This document shows, in pieces, positions 35,559 to 45,235 of a DNA stretch of 64,000 nt (positions are counted from its first letter, which is position 1; every line of letters starts with the position of its first letter). The DNA comes from JBGLNJ01 sp041300525 (GTDB taxonomy: Bacteria; Chloroflexota; Anaerolineae; Fen-1058), in the NCBI GenBank assembly GCA_041300525.1, contig JBGLNJ010000001.1, forward strand, positions 2,232,001 to 2,296,000. The letters run 5' to 3'. Both the position numbers and the translations under genes were made by a program. Under the pieces are notes generated by a model. The model was not told the origin of the DNA. It did not search any database and saw only the letters and a list, made by a program, of their open reading frames with translations.

Positions 35559-35616
35559 GCCGAACAAACCACCCTGTGTAAAATCATACACCAAGTTTGC
35601 CAAAAGTCCAACAGGC

Positions 35617-36696
35617 TCACAGGCGCGAACCTCGCCGTTGACCGATGACTATTCCGACCAGGAGCGCGCTCAGGAACACCGCGATGCCCAACAAGATCAC
35701 ACCCGCAAGTCCGCCGGGCGAATTGCCGAGCAGTCGAGCGGGCGACGGCGTGGCGGTATCGTCCGGCGGGAGGGTAGCCACGCGGCGCACCGGCGTCTCT
35801 GTGGGCGTGGAGGTCTCGGTGGGCGTAGGAGTCAATGTCAGCGTGGGCGCGGGTGTACGGGTGGCGGTCGGCACAGCCGGCGACGGCGTTGCCCGCGACT
35901 GTGACTTTGCGGGCAAAGTCGCAGCAGCCGGCTGTGTAGGTCGAACTGTTGGGGCTGATCCGAGTACGACCAAGCTGGCATCGTCCACGTAGACATCATT
36001 GTTCTTGCGCGCCCAGTCCCAATCCGCGCGCGAATGGGTAAACACCGTCACCGTGTTGCCGCGCGCCACGGCCTCCACCTGGAACTGGACCCACCGATCC
36101 CACGCGGGCTGCTCCGGCGACCAGACAATGTTCGGGCTGAAGGGGTCCTCGCCGCCACTCGGGTCAATTCCGATTTTCAAGTGCATGTCGGAGGGCTTGT
36201 CCGAAACCTTGCCATAGTCACAATCCAGCCATTCAAAACACATCCACGCCTCCATGTAAACTGAAAAGCGCAGGCGTGTGTCGGGCTGGATGTTGATCAC
36301 TTTTTGCATCAGCCCGGCCCAATGCATCCGGCCATAGGTAAAGTATTTTTGAGCCTGGAGCCCGCCATGAACGCGATAAGCAAACGCGATCCTTTGAACA
36401 TCCGAGAATTCCGGCACGGCCCAGTAGCAGCCATAGTCCTTGCCATCGCCGCAGTTAAAAGGCCGCTTGACAGAGACGGGTGGATTGGGTACCCACCATG
36501 CGCGCCAGCGGGGCGCAACACCGATTCCGCTTTGGTCAGCCTGCCCTTGCCACGGCGCGCTCCACTCAAAGTCGCCATTCTCCAGCAGATTGGGGCCGGG
36601 CTCCTGCGCTGGCGGCGTTGCGAAAGACGAGACCGGCTGCATCGCCAGGCTCAACATCAGAACCACGGCCCATAGAATCGCAAACACAAGTCGCAA
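35617..36696 (-). CDS. Exported jelly-roll protein with Thr/Pro stalk and C-terminal membrane anchor
   Basis: 359 residues from TTG 36696, with AGGAG seven bases upstream. A signal peptide (about 1-25) leads to a CBM-like jelly roll that begins with N-L-L-E-N-G-D-F-E-W (about 35-250) and contains four Cys that could form disulfides. A Thr/Pro-rich stalk (about 255-325) and a C-terminal helix followed by basic residues anchor it to the envelope. Likely a cell-surface glycan-binding protein; ligand unknown. Confidence 0.75.
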   Translation of the reverse strand: MRLVFAILWAVVLMLSLAMQPVSSFATPPAQEPGPNLLENGDFEWSAPWQGQADQSGIGVAPRWRAWWVPNPPVSVKRPFNCGDGKDYGCYWAVPEFSDVQRIAFAYRVHGGLQAQKYFTYGRMHWAGLMQKVINIQPDTRLRFSVYMEAWMCFEWLDCDYGKVSDKPSDMHLKIGIDPSGGEDPFSPNIVWSPEQPAWDRWVQFQVEAVARGNTVTVFTHSRADWDWARKNNDVYVDDASLVVLGSAPTVRPTQPAAATLPAKSQSRATPSPAVPTATRTPAPTLTLTPTPTETSTPTETPVRRVATLPPDDTATPSPARLLGNSPGGLAGVILLGIAVFLSALLVGIVIGQRRGSRL

Positions 36697-36778
36697 TGAA
36701 AACTCCTGTTGGGGTATGACGATGCGGACTATACCCTAAACATTGGCAAATCGCAAACGCTAGAGATAGCGCGCCGCC

Positions 36779-36807
36779 TTTCCACACTAGGCGCAGCATG
36801 CTATAAT
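36779..36807 (+). promoter_or_regulatory. Promoter of the REC-PAS-GAF gene
   Basis: TTTCCA (36779-36784), 17-bp spacer, TATAAT (36802-36807). Transcription would start near 36814, two bases before ATG 36816, which implies a leaderless or nearly leaderless mRNA. Confidence 0.6.
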
Positions 36808-36815
36808 TTACGGTG

Positions 36816-38570
36816 ATGAACACTCAAAGCGCCTTGTCCGTTCACCTCCTCATCGTAGACGACGACCCGGATACGGTCCGGCTCATGAAACACGTCTTGG
36901 CCAAGGATGGCCATCACGTCAGCGCGGCTACCTCCGGCGCAGAAGCCCTGTCTTGTCTCGAAACATCGCTGCAGGGCAATGATCCCATACGGCTGGTGCT
37001 GCTCGACTTGATGATGCCGGGCATAGACGGCCTGGAAGTGCTGCGCCGCATGCGCGACAATCCGCGGTTGGCCCCCATTCCCGCCATCGTCGTGACGGCC
37101 GCCTACTCGCCCACACAAGAGATTGACGGGCTCAACGCCGGCGCAGACGATTTCATCGCCAAGCCTTACCAGCCGCAAGTCCTCCTGGCTCGCGTGCGGA
37201 CGGTGCTCCGCACCCGCCACGCCGAAGAGACGGCCGGCCGCGCCAAAGCTCTTGAACATGTGCTCATCGAGGGCATGCGCGACCTGATCTTTGTGGTTGA
37301 CGATCAGGGGCGCTTTTCCTACGTCAGTCCCAGCGCCGAATTGTTGAGCGGCTACACGCCGGCAGAGCTGACGTCCGGCCAGATCACGTTAGAGTGGCTG
37401 GTTCACCCGGCCGACCACGAGCGCGCGCGCGCCCATATCCAATCGGCCCAAAATGACCAGAACGTCGGCGAGATCGAATTCCGGATCGTCCGCAAAGACG
37501 GCACGCCGCGCTGGGCGGCGATGTCGGTCACACCCCTGCGCGACGCGTCCGCCGCCGGCCTGCAAGGCATCTTGCGCGACGTTACCGCACGCCACCAGGC
37601 CGAAGAAACGCTGCGCACTCGCAGCGAGGAGTTGGCAGCGCTCAATTTGCTGGCAGGGCGTGTCAACGATTTGCTGGACCCACAGGCGATGCTGGCCGAA
37701 TCCCTCGCCACGCTGATGGATGTGATTGACGCCCAGTTCAGCATTGCGTACCTATTGGAAAACGAGCAACTCTGTATCACCACGTGGCACGGCCTTTCGG
37801 AAGCCATGCTGGCCGAGGCCGGCTCGCCCGAATTCATGCAGCACTTGCGCCTGGAAAAGGCCGAGGTTCACCGCGAACTCGAGCATCAAGAGACCGGCCA
37901 GATTCCCGCCGTCGCCAAAGCCGAAGGCGTTCAAAGCTGGGTGTCGCTGCCCCTGCGCGGACGAGGCCATCCGGTGGGGAGCCTGGTCTTTGCCAGCCGT
38001 GAGTACGACCGCTTTGACGATGCCGCGATTGACTTTTTGGCCGCGGCCAGCGAGCAGATCGCCTTGGGGCTGCGCAATGCGCAACTCTTTGCCGAAACGC
38101 AGCGGCGCGCGCGGGAGCTGGAGTTGATCAATCAAGTCACCCACGCGGCCAGTTCCACGCTCAACCTGCAAACCGTGCTCCAGACGATTATGACCCAGGC
38201 CGTCGAGGTGCTCCAGGTGGAAGCTGGATCGGTCATGCTGCTGGAAAAGCCGGAGGGAGACCTGGTGTTTGCCGTGGCCGCTGGCCCTTCCGGCGAACAA
38301 TTGCGCGGGACGCATGTGCCGGTGGCGACCAGCCTTGCGGGGCAGGCCGTCCGTGAAGGCCGCTCACTCATCGTCGGCGATGTGCAACGCGATATGCACT
38401 TTTTCCGCCAGGTGGACCAAGTCAGCGGCCTGACGACGCAAAGTTTGCTCGCGGCGCCGCTCTCCGTCCACGGACGAATCATCGGCGTGCTGGAAGTCAT
38501 CAACAAACGCAGCAGCAGATTTTCAATGGCCGACCTGGCGCTGCTGGAGGCGTTGGCTGGGCCGGCGGCC
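36816..38570 (+). CDS. REC-PAS-GAF-GAF signalling protein, 3' truncated
   Basis: An N-terminal receiver domain (L-L-I-V-D-D-D, phospho-acceptor Asp in L-L-D-L-M-M-P-G, Lys in A-K-P-Y) is followed by a PAS/PAC domain (about 150-270), a first GAF domain (about 285-430) and a second GAF domain (about 440-580). The second GAF reaches L-L-E-A-L-A-G-P-A-A and stops matching at 38570, where a histidine kinase or output domain would follow. The open frame continues to 39311 but that part is antisense to the convergent sensor gene. No ribosome site precedes the ATG; see promoter. Confidence 0.75.
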
Positions 38571-41042
38571 ACCGCTCGGCCCCAGCGTCACCTCAAAGAT
38601 CAGGTCGCCTGTTTCTGGATTTACCAGCAGCAGAGAGCCGGCCTCGGCGTTCAAGATTTCGATGGCTTTGTCCATAATCAGGTTCAACACGAGGCGCAAC
38701 TCGAGGGTGGAAGTAATGGTACGGCCCACTTCGTTCAGCGTGGCCAGTTGTTGCGCGCGCTGCTCCATCTCGCGATACAACCGATTCTTTTCCAAGATAT
38801 TGGCCGTCTGGTCGGCAATCGCGCGAAAAATCTGCAAGTGTTCTTCCGTGTACCGCACATCCGCATCAAAGCTGCTGACGTTAATCGCCCCGATGGCGCG
38901 GTCGCCGGCGATCAACGGAACGCCCATCCACGCACGACCCGGGCGAAGTGTGCTGTCAACGGTCACGCCGCGCTGCGCGCACTCGGCGGCATAATCATCG
39001 GCGAGGATGGGTTGCGCCGTGCGAACGATCTCGCCCGTCAGCCCAACTCCGATATCCCATTGGTCATTGGGATAAAATCGCTCACCCTCTTCCACGTAGA
39101 ACGCAAACCGCAGGGCCTTTTTGCGCTCATCATACAAGACGACGTAAAAGTTATTGGTCTCCAGGATGCGCGAGGTCTGCGTATAGATCAACTCAAAGAT
39201 ATCGTCCAGCGGCAGTGTAAAGTTCACGGCCTGGCTGATGAGCGAAAGAGCCGAAAGCTCTTTGACACGCCGATCCAAGTCGGAGAAAACGCGCGCCTTG
39301 TCCAACGCTAACAGAGTCGCGTCGGCTAACGCAGAAAGGAAATTCAGGTCTTGGCTGTTGAACAGCGAGGCAGATGCTTTGGGACCTAGCGCCAGCCAGC
39401 CTTCGATGCGTCCATGTCCATTTAGCGGGACGAACAATGGCGTGCCCAGTGCGCTCAATCGAGCGCGTTCGGGGACCAGCGCGCGCGGCAATGGACGGGC
39501 GGTCAGGATGTAGAGCGGGCCACGGCTCTCGGCCAGCATGGTCACGAGAGGGCTATCTTCACGGATGCGCGCAGTGCCCGGCGCAGGCCGCTCGCCGCTG
39601 GGCGTCGCATGGGCCACGTAATCTGTCGTACGCGCATCACGCAAGAATACCCAGACCGGTTCGGCATCTACTAACTGGGTAACCTGGTCGTACAGCATGG
39701 CGAGCACAGTGTCCAGGTCAACGACTCCTGTCAACTGCGCTTTGAAATTTGTCAGCGCCTCACGATAGTCCCCTTGCGTCCGGTAAAATACGCGGTCCAC
39801 CGCGAGTTGCACGCGGGCGCGCGCCGGCTCGAGAAAGATCGCCAGCCCAAACACCAGCAGCAGGATGACCCACGGGTCATTGGCGGGAATTGTCCATTGC
39901 AACCACTGGTGAACGGCTCCAACCATCGCCAGGTACACGGCGCCGACGGCGGCCGTCACCAGAACGTAGGTCATCATCCGGCCAACGACCACATCCACGT
40001 CGAGCACCTGGTAACGCACAATGGCATAAGCCAGGGCAAGCGGGAAGAAAATCAGCGGCAAGAAGATAACAGCCGAGAGAATCTGAATGGTGGGGTTAAT
40101 CAAGAATACCGCCAGCCACACCCCGATAGGAATGAAGGCCACCGCCCCACCCCACAAGATGATCCGGCTTTGCTGGCGCACGATGGGCGAGGGAGAACTC
40201 CATCGGCGATAAGCCGTCATGCCCAGCAGTATCACAATGCCCAACACGCTGTAGGCATAAGACAACTTCCACACCTGAGCATACAGGCTCGGCGCGTTAA
40301 AGTTATAGACCGTCGCCCAACCGGCGACCGTGAGCACAAATGACAGCAAGAACGGAATCCAACGCAGGGCCGGCCAGCGGGTCACAAAGCTTTGCTCTTG
40401 CGGAAAGAGCAGCGCCAGGCTTATCAAGCCACCGGCCGCCAGCGGGATAGCGCCTGACCACAGCCAGGCAAAGGTATGAGTCGTGTAGATATCAAACAAG
40501 AGCGTGCACCCGCTCGCCACTCCGACACACATCACCGTAAATGCGCGCCCGGCAGATTGACGTCGCCGGGCGGCGAATACCCATATCCCCGCGGCCAGGT
40601 AAACCAGCCCGACGATGTAGGGCACGATGAAGAAAGATATAAAATCCGCTCGAGGGAACCGGATGAGAGTGACCGGCACAATCCTTTGCTGGTCAGACGA
40701 CGTGACCACATGCAGCATAGTGCGAGCGCCGATGCCGCGTTGGATCAACACGGCGTCCAACTCTGCGCGACTACGGATCAGGGTATCGTCAATCTGCACG
40801 AGATGGTCGGGAAAAGTCAACCCGCTGCGCGGGCCTTCCCACGCAGGATTGTTGGCATCCGTCACATTGAGCGTGGATTCGAAAAAGACGCCGGGGAAGG
40901 GCCGCGCCGCCCATCGCCAGGCGTTGAAGGGCGCGATGACCAAGGCCACCAACGCCACGCACGCGAGGACAGCGACGGCGATTTGAGCGACGATGTCGGA
41001 CCGACTGGACGAGGATAGAGTTTCTTTGGACTGCTCGATCAT
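38571..41042 (-). CDS. Membrane GAF sensor protein, 3' truncated
   Basis: From ATG 41042 the protein has an N-terminal helix, a PDZ-like extracellular loop (about 50-130, with L-I-R-S-R-A-E-L-D), seven or eight membrane helices (about 130-390), and three GAF domains (about 430-580, 590-740 and from 750). The last GAF breaks off at V-T-L-G-P-S-G, exactly where the convergent gene also ends. A kinase or phosphatase output domain is expected but absent. The frame runs on to 38523 through sequence antisense to the other gene. Confidence 0.7.
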
Positions 41043-41160
41043 ACAGATTTCCGCGTCGAACCTGTTTCCACCAGGCTGCCGTACCTTTTCGCGTGGACGA
41101 GAGTTTTTGGACAAACCACCGCACGCGCCGATGCTCTTGGGGGGACAAGAGGCTGTCCAA

Positions 41161-41189
41161 ATTCTATCACAGCGCAAGTCTTTTGTCCA
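41161..41189 (-). promoter_or_regulatory. Minus-strand promoter of the GAF sensor
   Basis: TGGACA (41189-41184), 17-bp spacer, TAGAAT (41166-41161) on the minus strand. Its -35 box overlaps the -35 box of the plus-strand promoter. Confidence 0.7.
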
Positions 41190-41211
41190 TTCCTTCCAAC
41201 TAGGGTATAAT
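41183..41211 (+). promoter_or_regulatory. Plus-strand promoter of the mutase subunit gene
   Basis: TTGTCC (41183-41188), 17-bp spacer, TATAAT (41206-41211). The leader to ATG 41262 is only about 45 nt, too short for a cobalamin riboswitch. Confidence 0.75.
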
Positions 41212-41261
41212 CCCGCAGGTTGATCAAAAACGTACACCTCAGCTTCTACCGCGGGGGACGC

Positions 41262-41663
41262 ATGGACAAGAAAATTCGCATTCTCATCGCCAAGCCGGGC
41301 CTGGATGGTCACGACCGGGGCGCCAAGGTCATTGCGCGGGCGCTACGCGACGCCGGGATGGAAGTCATCTACACCGGCCTGCGCCAGACGCCGGAGATGA
41401 TCGTCGAATCCGCGCTGCAAGAAGACGTGGACGCCGTGGGGCTTTCGATTCTCTCCGGCGCGCACATGACGCTCTTGCCGCGCATCATCGAGCTGCTCAA
41501 AGCCAACCACCTGGACGACGTTCTGGTCTTTGCCGGCGGCATCATTCCCGACGAAGATATTTCCGCGCTGCAATCCGCCGGCGTGCGGGGCGTCTTTGGC
41601 CCCGGCGCGAATACGGATGAGGTCGCGCAATTCATCCGGCGAGAAGTGGAAAGTGTCAAGTAG
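41262..41663 (+). CDS. Cobalamin-binding subunit of methylmalonyl-CoA mutase type
   Basis: 133 residues, the size of a free-standing B12-binding domain. D-G-H-D-R-G (15-20) is the D-x-H-x-x-G motif whose His17 ligates cobalt, and G-L-S-I-L-S-G-A-H and F-A-G-G-I-I-P are the other conserved B12-binding segments. It would pair with a separate catalytic subunit, not in this window, to interconvert methylmalonyl-CoA and succinyl-CoA. MeaB follows 15 bases downstream, a classic arrangement. A GCGGGGGACGC stretch precedes the ATG. Confidence 0.9.
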   Translation: MDKKIRILIAKPGLDGHDRGAKVIARALRDAGMEVIYTGLRQTPEMIVESALQEDVDAVGLSILSGAHMTLLPRIIELLKANHLDDVLVFAGGIIPDEDISALQSAGVRGVFGPGANTDEVAQFIRREVESVK

Positions 41664-41678
41664 ACCAGAGGCGCAGCC

Positions 41679-42710
41679 TTGTCTACTCATCAAGCCATGG
41701 AACTTGTTGACCAAACCCTCTCCGGCAACCGCCGCGCCCTGGCGCGACTCATCAGCCAAGTAGAAAATGACGGTCCGCTTGCGGCGCAAACACTAGCGGC
41801 CATCTATAGTCACACAGGGCGCGCGCGCGTGGTGGGAGTGACCGGATCACCCGGCACCGGAAAATCCACGCTCGTATCCGAGTTAGCTAAAGCATACCGC
41901 CACGCAGGTCAGACGGTCGGCATCGTCGCGGTGGATCCCACCAGTCCCTTTTCCGGCGGCGCGATCTTGGGCGACCGCATTCGCATGAGGGACCTGGCCG
42001 GCGACTCGGGCGTATTCATCCGCTCGATGGCGACGCGCGGCAGTCTAGGCGGGCTGGCTCGCGCCACGACCAACGTAGTGCAAATCCTCGATGCAGCCGG
42101 TTACGACGTCATTCTCATCGAGACGGTGGGCGCGGGGCAATCCGAGGTGGATATCGCCCGCACCGCCGATACGACCGTCGTCGTCGAAGCGCCCGGATTG
42201 GGCGACGAGGTGCAGGCGCTCAAGGCCGGCATTTTGGAAATCGCCGACGTGCTGGTGGTGAACAAGGCCGACCGCGAAGGGGCGACCAACACCGTTCGCG
42301 CGCTCCAGGCCATGCTCGACCTGGGCGCTGCGCCGCGCGCAATCTCGCATCACGGCGTGACGATGAGTGTGGGTTCCGTAGGGCGGAATCCCCATTCCGC
42401 CCCCGATTCCGCCCCAGCGTGGCGACCACCTATCCTGCAAACTGTGGCATTAGAAAGCAAGGGGGTCGCAGAAGTCGCAGAAGCCATCGCGCGTCACCAA
42501 GCCTACCTGGCGGAAAGCGGCGAGGCCCAGACGCGCCGTCGTAGCCGCATCGAATCCGAACTCGAAGCGATTTTGCGCGAGACGCTGTTGCGCCGGCTGA
42601 TGGGCAGTGTTTCACCCGCCGACGTGAGTCAGATGGTCGAGCGCGTCGCCGCGCGGGAACTTGACCCGTACACGGCGGCGGAACGACTCTTGTCGTCCGC
42701 GAGCTGCTGA
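41679..42710 (+). CDS. meaB: MeaB/ArgK GTPase, methylmalonyl-CoA mutase chaperone
   Basis: 343 residues from TTG 41679 (AGAGG upstream); ATG 41697 is an alternative. Walker A is G-S-P-G-T-G-K-S-T (56-64), and V-D-P-T-S-P-F-S-G-G-A-I-L-G-D-R and N-K-A-D are G3 and G4 hallmarks of the MeaB family. MeaB loads and protects the B12 cofactor of the mutase. Around residues 228-248 the frame reads through a CCCC-loop palindrome (G-R-N-P-H-S-A-P-D-S-A-P-A), an insert that probably forms a surface loop after the G4 region. Otherwise intact. Confidence 0.93.
   Translation: MSTHQAMELVDQTLSGNRRALARLISQVENDGPLAAQTLAAIYSHTGRARVVGVTGSPGTGKSTLVSELAKAYRHAGQTVGIVAVDPTSPFSGGAILGDRIRMRDLAGDSGVFIRSMATRGSLGGLARATTNVVQILDAAGYDVILIETVGAGQSEVDIARTADTTVVVEAPGLGDEVQALKAGILEIADVLVVNKADREGATNTVRALQAMLDLGAAPRAISHHGVTMSVGSVGRNPHSAPDSAPAWRPPILQTVALESKGVAEVAEAIARHQAYLAESGEAQTRRRSRIESELEAILRETLLRRLMGSVSPADVSQMVERVAARELDPYTAAERLLSSASC
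42381..42402. repeat. CCCC-loop hairpin inside meaB
   Basis: GGGCGGAAT, CCCC, ATTCCGCCC: a perfect 9-bp stem with a four-C loop, translated in frame. It is followed by a further half copy (GATTCCGCCCC). Same architecture as 43587-43610. Confidence 0.9.
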
Positions 42711-42967
42711 TCCTCGCGCATGAGGACACCGGCAAGCGCCGGATTCAGGGACCACGGCGAGGAGGTAAAAGTGAATCCAGGCGGCTGTCAAGGTCTGACC
42801 CGCTGTTTGCCTGACGAATCTCATCGGTGAACATCGCCACGTTTTTGGACTGTGAGCTACACTGCGCTCACAGCAACCTGGAATAACGCAGGAGGACAAA
42901 TGGCTGCCGACACTTTTCTCAATCAAACGCGCCTATGCAATCTAAAGACATAGCAATTCGAATCCGC
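42711..42967. other. Spacer with operator-like palindrome and orphan start region
   Basis: Holds CTGTGAGC / GCTCACAG (42850-42873, eight-base loop) and, after a strong GCAGGAGG ribosome site, a 17-codon frame from ATG 42900 (M-A-A-D-T-F-L-N) that closes at once. This looks like the surviving 5' end of a lost gene. Nothing else is recognised. Confidence 0.5.
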
Positions 42968-43588
42968 ATGACACAACTCTTGCTCATCCGGCACGGCCAG
43001 TCCACATGGAACGCGGAGGGTCGCATCCAGGGTTGGGCCGATCCACCCTTGAGCGAAACCGGGCTTGACCAGGCGCGCAAGCTCGCGCAGCGGTTAGCTG
43101 CTGATGGATACACCCTTGCGGCGATTTACAGCAGCCCACTCCTGCGCGCTCGACAGACCGCCGAGCAGGTTGCCCAGGCGCTAGAGCTGCCGGTGCAGGC
43201 CGACGAGCGCCTGAAGGAGAATGGCGTCGGAAAATTCACCGGCCTGACCGGTCAAGAAGTGGAGCAGCAATTCCCGGAATGGTGGGCCGCACGCCGGGTC
43301 AGCCAGGAGTGGATACCGCCGCCCGACGGTGAGGATCGGAACAGTTTTGCGAGCCGCGCAGCGGCCGTGATGGCCCACATCGTGGCGGATCACTCGGAGC
43401 AAACTGTGGCCGTCGTCAGCCACGGCGGGATATTGGGCGCATACCTGATTCACGCGTTGGAAATGTCCATTCACCGCTCGTCGCCGTTCCAGTTCGACAA
43501 CGCGTCGCTCTCCGTCGTGCAAATCGGCGAGCATCGCATCCGGCTGCTCAAACTCAACGACACGGCGCATTTGATGAACAACAATTAG
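42968..43588 (+). CDS. Histidine phosphatase family protein (GpmB/CobC-like)
   Basis: 206 residues from ATG 42968; the longer frame from 42935 lacks a ribosome site. L-I-R-H-G-Q-S-T-W-N holds the phosphorylated His9, E-R-L-K-E-N-G-V-G-K-F-T-G the family Glu, and V-V-S-H-G-G-I-L the second catalytic His. It is a phosphoglycerate-mutase-like phosphatase; substrates range from alpha-ribazole phosphate to sugar phosphates. Proximity to B12-related genes makes a CobC role possible but not established. The stop codon lies within a CCCC-loop hairpin. Confidence 0.85.
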   Translation: MTQLLLIRHGQSTWNAEGRIQGWADPPLSETGLDQARKLAQRLAADGYTLAAIYSSPLLRARQTAEQVAQALELPVQADERLKENGVGKFTGLTGQEVEQQFPEWWAARRVSQEWIPPPDGEDRNSFASRAAAVMAHIVADHSEQTVAVVSHGGILGAYLIHALEMSIHRSSPFQFDNASLSVVQIGEHRIRLLKLNDTAHLMNNN

Positions 43589-43610
43589 GCCGGTATCCCC
43601 ATACCGGCCT
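43587..43610. repeat. CCCC-loop hairpin at the phosphatase-prs border
   Basis: AGGCCGGTAT, CCCC, ATACCGGCCT: a perfect 10-bp stem overlapping the phosphatase stop codon and lying 15 bases before prs. Confidence 0.9.
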
Positions 43611-43624
43611 CATAGGAGACTGTA

Positions 43625-44590
43625 ATGGCTCAACCTCGAATGTACGGAGACATTGAAATCTTTAACGGCACCGGCAGCGAGGAATTGGCTCGCAAGATCG
43701 CCGACTACCTGGCGGTGCCACTCAGCCCGCGCGAGATCGTCACGTTTGCGAATGAGAACATCTTTGTGCGCCTGCAAACCAGCGTACGCGGGCAAGACGT
43801 GTTCATCATCCAAACCACGTCCTCGCCGGTCAACTATAACATCATGGAGCTGCTGCTGCTGTTGGATACGGTCAAGCGAGCCAGCGCAGGACGCATCACT
43901 GCCGTGATCCCGCACTTTGCCTACGCGCGCAGCGACAAGAAAGACCAACCGCGCGTGCCGATCTCGGCGCGGCTCCTGGCCGATATCGTCACGGTTGCCG
44001 GAGCCGATCGCTACATCCTGATAGACTTGCACGCCGGGCAAATTCAGGGTTTCTTTGGCATTCCCGGCGATGAGTTGACGGCATTCCACATCCTGAGCGA
44101 TTACTTTGTGCCCAAAAAGCTGGACAACGCCGTCGTCGTGGCCGTTGACCTGGGCTTTGCCAAAAAAGGCCGCAACTTTGCGGAAAAGCTCCATCTGCCG
44201 ATGGCGTTCATCGAAAAGCGGCGCGACCCCGCCGATGCCTCGGTTCACGCGCTGACCATCATCGGCGACGTGGCCGGCAAAAACATTGTGCTCGTAGATG
44301 ACGAAGTGGTCACGGCCAGCTCGGTCGCCAACGCGGTGAACATCCTCAAAGAGCACGGGGCCGCCGACATCTACCTCAGCTTCACCCATGCGGTATTCGC
44401 GCCCGGCGCGGTTGACTTGTTGTGCGCGCTGCCCATCCGCGAGATTGTCTGCACGGATACCGTGCCGATTCCACCTGCTCCACGCAAGTGCCTGCCCAAC
44501 CTCACTGTGCTTTCCATCGGGCCGCTGTTGGGCGAGGTGATCCGGCGGGTCCACGAAGGCGAATCCGTTGGCAAGATGTTTGGGGAATAA
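43625..44590 (+). CDS. prs: Ribose-phosphate pyrophosphokinase
   Basis: 321 residues, typical length. It makes PRPP from ribose 5-phosphate and ATP for nucleotide, His and Trp synthesis. D-L-H-A-G-Q-I-Q-G-F-F is the conserved flexible-loop region, Y-A-R-S-D-K-K-D-Q-P-R the ATP-binding segment, and V-L-V-D-D-E-V-V-T-A the PRPP-binding motif. The latter differs from the usual D-D-x-x-D-T-G-G-T by V-T-A, an unusual substitution at the ribose-phosphate pocket worth checking. GGAG precedes ATG 43625. The stop shares one base with the ABC-F start. Confidence 0.9.
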   Translation: MAQPRMYGDIEIFNGTGSEELARKIADYLAVPLSPREIVTFANENIFVRLQTSVRGQDVFIIQTTSSPVNYNIMELLLLLDTVKRASAGRITAVIPHFAYARSDKKDQPRVPISARLLADIVTVAGADRYILIDLHAGQIQGFFGIPGDELTAFHILSDYFVPKKLDNAVVVAVDLGFAKKGRNFAEKLHLPMAFIEKRRDPADASVHALTIIGDVAGKNIVLVDDEVVTASSVANAVNILKEHGAADIYLSFTHAVFAPGAVDLLCALPIREIVCTDTVPIPPAPRKCLPNLTVLSIGPLLGEVIRRVHEGESVGKMFGE

Positions 44591-45225
44591 TGCCCGTTAT
44601 CTCCGCAACCAACCTCTCAAAATCCTACGGCGCGCAAGACATCTTTTCCGGCGTCTCGTGCTCAGCGCCGCACGGCAGGCGCGTGGCGCTCGTCGGCCCG
44701 AACGGCACGGGCAAGACGACGCTCCTGCACATCCTGGCCGGGCTGGAAGAGCCTTCGGCGGGCCAGGTGCATCGAATGCGCGGGCTGACCCTCGGCTACC
44801 TGCCTCAGCAAGCCGACGAGCAACTCGATAGCGAGCGCACCCTATTTGACGAGATGCTCGCCGTCTTCGCCGACTTGACGGCGCAGGCAACAGAGTTGCG
44901 CGAACTGGAAGACGCGATGGCCGATCCGTTCCAGCGCGATGCCGCGCTGGAACGTTACGGGTCGCTCGTCGAAAAGTTCGAGCATGCCGGCGGCTATACT
45001 TTCGAGAGCCGCATCCGCCAGACGCTTTCCGGCGTGGGCTTTGCGCCACAAGATTTCACACGCCCGGTCAATCAACTTTCGGGCGGGCAAAAGACGCGCG
45101 CGCTATTGGCCAAGCTCGTGCTGCAAGAGCCGGGATTGCTGCTGCTCGACGAGCCGACGAATCACCTGGACATTGAAGCCGTCGAGTGGCTCGAATCCGT
45201 GCTGGCCGATTTCCCTGGGGCCGTC
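44590..45225 (+). pseudogene. ABC-F ATPase, first half only
   Basis: The first ATPase cassette is complete: Walker A G-P-N-G-T-G-K-T-T, signature L-S-G-G-Q, Walker B L-L-L-L-D-E-P-T-N-H-L-D. The ABC-F linker and the second cassette are missing, because at about 45222, inside the F-P-G-A-V strand before the switch His, the sequence changes into QueG. The open frame runs to 45390 through out-of-frame QueG sequence. ABC-F proteins act on ribosomes; a single cassette is unlikely to work. Start ATG overlaps the prs stop. Confidence 0.85.
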
Positions 45226-45235
45226 GTAGGTCATT

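Noticed and set aside
38571..39311. C-terminal 240 codons of the plus-strand GAF gene's open frame
   Set aside because: This stretch is antisense to the GAF domains of the opposite gene and shows no domain of its own.
41212..41262. Cobalamin riboswitch before the m-mutase subunit
   Set aside because: The leader is about 45 nt with no B12-box; riboswitches of this class need about 200 nt.
42850..42873. LacI/CRP-type operator (CTGTGAGC / GCTCACAG)
   Set aside because: Spacing between half sites does not fit either consensus and no matching regulator gene is near; kept only as a palindrome in the spacer entry.
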